From positions 1 to 64,000 of the forward strand of contig JAFEMH010004903.1 of NCBI GenBank assembly GCA_022495995.1: a stretch of 64,000 nucleotides of DNA, given 5' to 3'. This document shows, piece by piece, positions 57,567 through 64,000 of the stretch; position 1 is the first letter of the stretch, and the number at the start of each line of letters is the position of its first letter. The notes under the pieces are model-generated. The model had not been told where the DNA came from, searched no databases, and was given only the letters and a program-made list of their open reading frames with translations. Position numbers and translations under genes: made by a program. The DNA comes from Adenophora triphylla var. japonica. Lineage: Eukaryota > Streptophyta > Magnoliopsida > Asterales > Campanulaceae.

Positions 57567-57800
57567 GGTGACCGATGTGGTCGGATATCTGAACCTTTAT
57601 GAGGGGCTACTTCACCACTGAGGAGTGATGAATGACAAAAGGGTGACCACTGCAGTCGGATGGCTGGACCTTTTATGAAAGGCTGCCTCACCACTGAGGA
57701 GCGATGATGGAAAAAGGGTGACCACTGCGGTCGGATGGCTGGACCTTTTATGAAAGGCTACCTACGTATCCCGGAGGAATCAAGCCTTGGTCGTAGTTCA
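57567..57800 (+). repeat. Tandem hairpin modules, ~75-bp unit, three copies, last one complete (M4)
   Basis: Units start GGTGACC at 57567, 57642 and 57716. Each has a GACC...GGTC and a CCTTT...(A/G)(A/G)(A/G)GG hairpin. Units 1 and 2 end in TTCACCACTGAGGAGTGATG-type stem-loops; unit 3 ends in the CTACG (57762)...CGTAG (57796) structure. Confidence 0.7.
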
Positions 57801-57814
57801 AGCTTTTACTGAGT

Positions 57815-58475
57815 CGAAATGTTATTCCTTCATCCGGGAATAACGGAGATCGAAAGAGAGCGAAATGTTATTCCTTCATTCTGGAATAACGGAGATCGCG
57901 AGAGGGGTCGAAATGTTATTCCTTCATCCTGGAATAACGGAGATCGAAAGAGAGCGAAATGTTATTCCTTCATTCTGGAATAACTGAGATCGCAAGAGAG
58001 CGAAATGTTATTCCTTCATTCTGGAATAACGGAGATCGCGAGAGAGGTCGAAATGTTATTCCTTCATCTTGGAATAACGGAGATCGAAAGAGAGCGAAAT
58101 GTTATTCCTTCATTCTGGAATAACGGAGATCGCGAGAGAGTGAAATGTTATTCCTTCATTCAGGAATAACGGAGATCGCGAGGGATAGCGAAATGTTATT
58201 CCTTCATTCGGGATTAACGGAGATCGCAAGAGATAGCGAAATGTTATTCCTTCATTCGGGAATAACGGAGATTGCGAGGGATAGCAAAATGTTATTCCTT
58301 CATTCGGGAATAACGGAGATCGCGAGAGATAGCAAAATGTTATTCCTTCATTCGGGAATAACGGAGATCGCGAGGGATAGCGAAATGTTATTCCTTCATT
58401 CGAGAATAACGGAGATCGTGAGAGATAGCGAAATGTTATTCCTTCATTCGGGAATAACGGAGATCGAAAAAGGTC
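57815..58475. repeat. Minisatellite array R2, 46-48-bp unit, ~14 copies
   Basis: CGAAATGTTATTCCTTCATTC then (T/G)GGAATAACGGAGATCG, starting at 57815, 57861, 57909, 57955, 58001, 58049 and so on. Each unit has a perfect GTTATTCC/GGAATAAC stem. Units are 46 and 48 bp at first, then 48 bp. Confidence 0.95.
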
Positions 58476-58685
58476 GAAATGTTATTGCCTTCTGGCAATA
58501 ACTGAGATCTTTAACAAGAAACGTTATCCCATTTGGCGATAACGGAAGGTTTCCTGGAGGAGACGTCATCCCATTTGGCGATAACGGAGGATTCTTAGGA
58601 GACAACGTTATATCCATTTGGATGTAACGGGAAAACTTAGGAGAAAGCGTTATTCAATTTGGAGATAACGAGAATATTTTGGGTA
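58475..58685. repeat. Array R3, diverged GTTAT...ATAAC stem-loops, five units
   Basis: GTTATTGCC-TTCT-GGCAATAAC, GTTATC-CCATTTGGC-GATAAC, GTCATC...GATAAC, GTTATATCC-ATTT-GGATGTAAC and GTTATTC...GAGATAAC, each followed by CGGAGG or a similar sequence. Unit ~43-46 bp. Confidence 0.85.
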
Positions 58686-60030
58686 AAAGTATTTCCTATT
58701 TTGATTTGGTAATCAATTAAGGTTATTTTTCTTTGTGCATGTCACATCTGCCACATGCCGACTCTTTTGCCGGAAGGCAATGTGAGAGGATTTTTATGAA
58801 ACAATGTGTTTGGATCCATGTGTTTGGGAACTGTTTGAGACAGGTTTCGAGCAAGTGGGGTCGTATCCCTTGGGTGCGAACTAAACTGCTGTTGTTGCTG
58901 AGATGTGGCCAACGTGGAACAGAATTCCCTCTTGGGCTGAGATTGGGTTTAAACCTCGGGTCTTGACTAAAGTCCCTTTCTCAAGTTCTGACACCTGAAG
59001 TTGATGCTGACAGACTTTTAGAATCAAAGACTAAAGCAGATGTCGAAGTGACCAAACCTCTCTTCTAGGGGATGTATGTGACTTATCGAAGCCCCGGTCT
59101 AAGGAAAAACTTTTGCAAAGCCCCAGGTTATATTAAAGTAAGGAAAGATCCTTTCATTGGCAAAGCCCCGGTTGGATGGACTGAGTAGGCGAAGTTTTAG
59201 GTTACGAAGAAGTGACTTGGTGAAGCCCTAATCTGATGACCTAGCAAAAATCTCAATATGATTGGTACTGCGAAAGTGATCCTGAGGATAATCTGACCAC
59301 GATTGAATCCATTTTGTGACATGGTGAGGAACCCGATGCAGACCCCAAAAGTGATTAAAGAAGCCCCAGTTTAAAGGAATACTTGACAAAGTCTCAACCT
59401 TGAAGAGTTTCGAGGCAGCCCTAATGCGAATTGTAGCAGAAGAGGGAAAACCTATCCTTTTTTTATTTTCTTTAGTCAATCAGTCAACCTTAAGAAGATG
59501 TGAAAGAAAAGATTCTTAGAAATTTATACATGCAGGGGCATATTTTTCGAAAGGTGGGAATAGATCCCGATTTTGTGTTATTTTGATGGCCTTATTCGAC
59601 GTAGGCACAAAAACTCGCTTTAGGTTTGACTCTTTTGAGAGAGTATAAGCGTAGAAGGGTTTGTAAAAGTGTATGGAAGCCCCTGCTGACAGAAAATCAG
59701 TGTTTAGCACTATTTTTTCTAAGATGTAGAAAGAGAAGACTTGTCAAGACATCTGAAAACTTGTTTTATTTACAATGATCACAAGATTGCTTAAAACTCT
59801 TTATTAATGTTCGGGTTATTCAACCACTAATTTCGATATGAACAAACATTTTTTTATTAATCATAAGGAGAAAGTCAACCAATGTCGCGGATCAAGGTTA
59901 GCTAGTGTGAAAGAAAGGTTTGTGTATAGGGAGGTCATTGATGAGACCGGGTTTTCTGGGATCTGACTGTGTCTATGGGAGAGGTCATTTGATGAGACCG
60001 AATTCTCTGGGATTTGAATATGCTTATGAC

Positions 60031-60087
60031 CGGACCATTGCTGGTTGCCTATGTTCCCCTCATTGTGAGGAGCTCAGGTCGCCGTAG
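60031..60087 (+). ncRNA. Diverged hairpin module M5
   Basis: ACC-ATTGCT-GGT, then CTATG (60049-60053), TTC, CCCTCA-TTG-TGAGGAG, CTCAGGTCGC, CGTAG (60083-60087), TTCGG. The outer stem keeps pairing through a U-G pair. Confidence 0.35.
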
Positions 60088-60407
60088 TTCGGCTTTGGCC
60101 GGACTGTTTCAGGCTTTGGGAAATGGGATTTGTGGTTCCTTTAGTGAAAAGGCTCGGATGAGAAAATTGGATGATGAGGCGTGAGCCTCGGGATGATTCC
60201 TTGACCAAGTCATTCTTGGACGACTTCTTCTGATTGCTTCCTCTTTCATTGGGGGAAAAAAGGATTTGCACGTGCCTACAGGCTTATGAAATGCTTCTGG
60301 CTTTGCTTCGACCGCCCCATTGTTATCGACAACTTTCATTCTATGAACTTTGATTTTACCTGTCCGTCAAGCTTTTGATGGGCGGTGCTGGGTCCTTGGC
60401 CTCATTT

Positions 60408-60612
60408 TCTTTTATTTTTATGTGCAACCCTGTTTTTGCCTAGACTGCCCTTTTTTTGGGATTTTCAGCCTAGCTTGGCATTACTCTTTTTGCACTAAGA
60501 TTTTTTTCTTCTTTTTTTTTTCTTTTATGTGCAATCATGTTTTTTGCCTAAACTGCCCTTTTTTGGAATTTTCAACCTAGCTGGGTATTACTCTTTTTGC
60601 ACTACATTTTTT
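60408..60612. repeat. ~107-bp tandem duplication
   Basis: ATGTGCAA(C/T)C(C/A)TG, TTTTTGCCTA(G/A)ACTGCCC, TTTTCA(G/A)CCTAGCT and TATTACTCTTTTTGCACTA occur at 60420 and again at 60527. Confidence 0.85.
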
Positions 60613-61177
60613 TTTCTTTTTTTATTTTATTTTTTGAAGCACCTGAGGGCCAAGGCGAGCCCCTGCTTGAACATTCTTGATACCCTTGAGGTCTAAGTCA
60701 AGCTCCTATGTTGTTGTCGACATGGGGTCAATCTTTCGAAGCTGAGTGGCCTCTTGTTGTCCCTTGATGTTGCCGCCGTCGTTGACTTGGTCAAGATGAA
60801 GGTGGGGGCATGATTGGGAAAGTGTATGGCTTGATGGAGGCCTTTTGTGGGGTAAGGAAAGTGTATGGGGAAGGCATTAGTTGACTTTCTCACACTGATT
60901 AATCAAAATGTTAATTATTTCGAGAGATTATTTGTTGAGCAATGCAAATGATCATATAAAATAAAACCATTTCATTAAATGTAATGTAGGTGTGCAAATA
61001 ATGTCTTAAGTCTAGCAAGAAAAGAAGAAGACTCTTTTATAGAAAATTGAAGATTAATTACAATGTCCGTGGAGGACTTGATTGAAAAAGAAAAAAAAGT
61101 ACTAGAACCTACGAAGGTTGACTGAGAGACTATATTTTTTTTTAATCTTGCTTAAGGATAGGTAGACCCTAGTCTAG

Positions 61178-62203
61178 CTACTCTTCGCTGGTTGGACTGC
61201 CAGGGAGCTTGAGCTTTCCTTCGTAGATCAACAATTGAATTTCTTTCTTCAGATCCAAACATTTGTCTGTCACGTGACCATAATGCTTGTGGTACTCACA
61301 GAACTTGGTCCTGTCAACTTTACGTGGGTTTCTCGACTTATAATTCTCGAGAGGTGTGAGAAGGCCTCGTTTCACCAAATCTTCAAAAACTTTGCTCATG
61401 GGCATCCCAACATCATGCTGACGTTTCTGAACTTGCACCTCCTGAATCGACCTCTTACCATAACTTTCCTTGCCTGGTTCGACATCTTGGGTCAAGGGAG
61501 TATTGATACTCATCATGAGGTCAAGCTTCTCCTGCATTTGTTTCACTTGCTCCATCAACATTGTCACATGGGGGGCAACGGGAACTCTCGAGTTACTGGA
61601 ACTCGCAACAGGATTCTTATCAGCAGAGGGAACCACAGTAGCAAACTGACGGCTGGATTCATTAAGTCCGGTAGGTGACAGCTGAAAACTTGAATCATCT
61701 GGATTTTCTTTTGGCAACTCATGATTGCGTTCAGGTGGGTATAGGGGCTTCAGAACATAGCCACATAGCTCAAATTGGTTATGTGAAGCTGGAGCATAAA
61801 CTGGCAGGTATTGCTGAAACTGAGGGATAAGTGGGGTGAAGCCCAATCCGTTCTGAGGAGCTGAGGGCGATGGAGCCCTGATGAGCTGGGATGTTGGAAA
61901 GGACTGAGGAGGAGGAGTGGTCCTTGGCAAGGGATCGTATGCGGATGGGGGAAGGTATTGGATGTAGGATGGAAGGTCTTGGTTATAGGATGAAGGGACT
62001 GAAATCACTGTTTCTGATGCTTCATCTTCGACCATTACCAAAGAACCGTTGGCTTTGACCGTTACCTGAACTCCATGGCGGCGGAGTGCACCGATGAGCA
62101 GTGATAGCTGTTCTTCATGAACCTTATGGGCATTTTCCAAAGTCAGGACTAACTCTTCTTTCCTAATCATCGAATTTCCTGCACCCTCACTATTTTCTGT
62201 CAA
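61178..62203 (-). CDS. Gag-like ORF of Tat/Ogre-type element, 341 aa, intact
   Basis: Uninterrupted from the ATG at 62203. The N-terminus is MTENSEGAGNSMIRKEELVL, with a short predicted helix (LENAHKVHEEQLSLLIGALR). A long Pro/Ser/Tyr-rich middle follows (YLPPSAYDPLPRTTPPP), then MLMEQVKQMQEKLDLMMS (helical, ~residue 215). The C-terminal domain is VFEDLVKRGLLTPLENYKSR followed by CEYHKHYGHVTDKC, a CX2HX4HX4C zinc-binding variant, and LDLKKEIQLLIYEGKLKL, as in Ogre/Tat gag C-termini. The capsid core (Retrotrans_gag) is missing or too diverged to recognise. No protease or RT follows. It would be an RNA-binding structural protein of a non-autonomous element. That the frame is open while neighbours are decayed suggests recent activity or selection; this is inference. 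Confidence 0.75.
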   Translation of the reverse strand: MTENSEGAGNSMIRKEELVLTLENAHKVHEEQLSLLIGALRRHGVQVTVKANGSLVMVEDEASETVISVPSSYNQDLPSYIQYLPPSAYDPLPRTTPPPQSFPTSQLIRAPSPSAPQNGLGFTPLIPQFQQYLPVYAPASHNQFELCGYVLKPLYPPERNHELPKENPDDSSFQLSPTGLNESSRQFATVVPSADKNPVASSSNSRVPVAPHVTMLMEQVKQMQEKLDLMMSINTPLTQDVEPGKESYGKRSIQEVQVQKRQHDVGMPMSKVFEDLVKRGLLTPLENYKSRNPRKVDRTKFCEYHKHYGHVTDKCLDLKKEIQLLIYEGKLKLPGSPTSEE

Positions 62204-62499
62204 ATCTTGTCATTCTGACTCTCTGAGCTGACAAAACTTACGATTCTGCCGAACTGTCTGAACCTAAGGTTTTCTGCACTGAAAAGCCGCTGACCCAGTA
62301 TTCTTGCCCACTTCTTTCTCACTGCGGGAAAGGGACAGTCAAGGTTTAGACTCGGGGATAGGTAAGGTTTAGATTCGAAGGTAAGTAAGATTTAGACTCA
62401 AAGGTAAGTGTTTAGGCTAAAGGCTCAAGTAACATGCACTTATCGCTTAAGTTTTACTCAAAACACATTTTCTCCTAATCCTAATTGATCGGAAAAGAT
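62204..62499 (-). other. Leader upstream of the gag-like ORF
   Basis: No gene. GGTAAGGTTTAGAYTC / GGTAAGTAAGATTTAGACTC phrases are repeated three times (62340-62410). Confidence 0.5.
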
Positions 62500-63000
62500 G
62501 AGACCTTGAAAGGTCAAGATTGAAAATTGGAGATCGGACCGAGGAGGTCTCGACTAAGGATTTGACCATGAAAGGTCGAGATGAAAAATCGGAGATCGGA
62601 CCGAGGAGGTCTCGACTAAGGATTTGACCATGAAAGGTCGAGATAGAAAATCGGAGATCGGACCGAGGAGGTCTCGACTAAGGATTTGACCATGAAAGGT
62701 CGAGATGAAAAATCGGAGATCGGACCGAGGAGGTCTCGACTAAGGATTTGACCATGAAAGGTCGAGATAGAAAATCGGAGATCGGACCGAGGAGGTCTCG
62801 ACTAAGGATTTGACCATGAAAGGTCGAGATAGAAAAAAACAGAGATCGGACCGAGGAGGTCTCGATTAGGGATTTGACCATGAAAGGTCGAGATGGGAAA
62901 ATCGGAGATCGGACCGAGGAGGTCTCGATTAGGGATTTGACCATGAAAGGTCGAGATAGGAAAATCGGAGATCGGACCGAGGAGGTCTCGATTAGGGATT
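62500..63000. repeat. Minisatellite array R4, 62-64-bp unit, 8 copies
   Basis: Unit GACCATGAAAGGTCGAGAT, AAAAATCGGAGATCGGACCG and AGGAGGTCTCGACTAAGGAT. It contains GACC-ATGAAA-GGTC and GAGATC...GGTCTC inverted repeats. The first unit is diverged (CTTGAAAGGTCAAG). Confidence 0.95.
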
Positions 63001-64000
63001 CCAGAGACAGGACCATACAATTATGATAATCGTTCAAGTTTACTTAAAACTGTGTCTTTTATTTATTTCTATTTGGTTGGAAAAGGGGGGTTTGCCCTTC
63101 TTTTTCGCAACTACTCTAGATCCTGGATCAGTGGGCTCCGTCACTACGTCTATAAGTCCCTCGTATTCCACCTGTATTTCGACCTCCCAGGGTGGACAGC
63201 CCCGGGCGAGGGTCCATATAGGGCACGCGGATCCCACCGACCGAGAGAGAAGAACGCTCCTAACGGGTCTAGCGGGTCATAGGAACTTTTAACGCACGAG
63301 CGATGCGGGTTATAGTCAAGGCAATACCGGGAAAGTCTCGTCTTTCAGCCTTAACAGAATTTCGGCAAAGTTTCGCTTGCGCGAATGACGTTTTGACTTT
63401 TCGATAATGTCCGAGAAAATAATAGGCATGGGTCGGGCGGCAAAAGCCGGATGACACAGTGTCACATTGAACTTCGTTGCATACGCAGTGCGTGAGTCAA
63501 GATCGAAGTCAATGCCGGGTCAAGATCTTGCCAATTTTTCCTTGTCGGAATTTTGGCAGAGCTTTGCTTGAGCGAAAGATCTTTGAATTTTTTGGCAAGG
63601 ACTCGGTCTTGACTCTTACGCATTCCGTGCGGGTCAAGGTCAAAGTCAATGTCGGAGTCAAGATTCTACCGATTTTTCCTTGTCGGAATTTAAGCAGAGT
63701 TTCGCTTGAGCGAAAGATCTTGACTTCCGTTATGGACTAAGGCTTGACCTTTACGGGGGTATGCAACTGGGCTATATGATACGGACTAAACCAAAAACCA
63801 ACTAAAAGTCACGGTTTTTTGAAACGTGGACACGGACTGTGCATTGGTCGACACTGGCTGCCATGGGGAGTTTGGGGTGATTCCGTGCGCGCCCGGGAGC
63901 ATCGTAAGGCTGTCCGTGACTGCAGCTGAAAAATCACCCCGGGTTTAAAGGGATGTGCGTGCAAAGTGTACATGATATATAAGGTGCGCGTAGTGTGCGT
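63001..64000. other. Right end of window, element leader/LTR-like sequence
   Basis: No recognised gene. A ~137-bp repeat (63482-63582 and 63618-63720; a diverged third near 63345) carries TTTCGCT-TG-AGCGAAA hairpins and TTTTTCCTTGTCGGAATTT. On the - strand 63290-63050 shows a short open piece with GCPPWEVEIQVEYEGLIDVV, not assigned to a family. Confidence 0.5.

Larger units (their letters stand above)
58690..61170 (-). other. Non-coding part of the right Tat/Ogre-like element
   Basis: No convincing gene. It holds recurring AAGCCCC(G/A)GTT phrases (59090-59400), the module-like structure M5 (60031-60087) and a ~107-bp tandem duplication (60408-60612). It lies between the gag-like ORF and arrays R2/R3. 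Confidence 0.5.

Noticed and set aside
58145..58501. 118-codon open frame with a repeated SGITEIARDSEMLFLH pattern
   Set aside because: A by-product of 48-bp units (16 codons); neighbouring 46-bp units break the frame.
62678..63037. - strand open frame with repeated ETSSVRSPIF
   Set aside because: A by-product of the ~62-63-bp array R4; no independent coding evidence.

Overview
This is a plant nuclear, heterochromatin-like window built almost entirely of transposable elements. I see no intact host gene. The organism is a flowering plant: LTR retrotransposons of plant lineages (Tat/Ogre-like, chromovirus and Ty1/copia), many 'CTCCCTCCGTCCC' Stowaway-type MITEs with TA target duplications, a plant annexin pseudogene with spliceosomal introns, and a fragment resembling plastid trnD. 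The species cannot be fixed from the sequence alone.

Layout. 1-8.68 kb is the end of a Tat/Ogre-like Ty3/gypsy element on the + strand: two decayed antisense genes (DUF7745-like and plant-mobile-domain-like, - strand), three minisatellite arrays, an LTR with a TATA box, and a primer-binding-like TGGCGACTCCG. 8.68-9.24 kb is a truncated copia-type LTR and 9.3-9.9 kb a gag remnant. 9.9-27 kb is an old Ty1/copia element (- strand). Its LTR is split by a nearly complete Tekay/Del-like chromovirus (11,105-20,194; TSD CTAAA), and its RT gene is split by a 1,430-bp solo LTR (21,612-23,041; TSD TATCC). 27.87-39.94 kb is a full-length but frameshifted Tat-lineage element (- strand) with an antisense, intron-containing extra gene and a tandem array. 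39.98-43 kb is AT-rich with a ~590-bp tandem repeat. 43-53.4 kb holds ten MITEs, a 30-bp minisatellite, a copia 3' end, and an annexin pseudogene (45,621-51,632) whose third repeat is interrupted by a MULE-like element with a 10-bp TSD. 53.7-55.2 kb is a gag-only chromovirus-like fragment. 55.6-64 kb is a second Tat/Ogre-like element in the opposite orientation to the first, with four minisatellite arrays and one intact 341-codon gag-like ORF.

Most interesting signals. (1) The chromovirus has an extra ORF upstream of gag whose N-terminus copies the histone H3 tail (MAR...TARKS, including the K9 context) followed by a very acidic tail; the same element carries an integrase chromodomain. (2) The two inverted Tat/Ogre-like copies share a multi-hairpin module (GACC/GGTC hairpin, CCTN/NAGG hairpin, then a CTACG/CGTAG outer stem around CCC/GGG) whose stems show compensatory changes. 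A second covarying hairpin sits just before the primer-binding-like site, and the minisatellites are built of stem-loops with compensated stems. (3) A 12-bp palindrome ATCCGCGCGGAT occurs at three promoter-like positions of the left element. (4) A MULE is inserted exactly inside an annexin exon.

How the parts relate. The elements are layered: the copia is oldest, the chromovirus and the solo LTR landed in it, and the MITEs landed in (TA)n tracts, including those of the MULE. All large coding regions except the 61.2-62.2 kb ORF and the 53.8-54.75 kb ORF carry stops or frameshifts, so few of the elements seen here can make their own proteins. Alignments, counts and ages were done by eye and are approximate.
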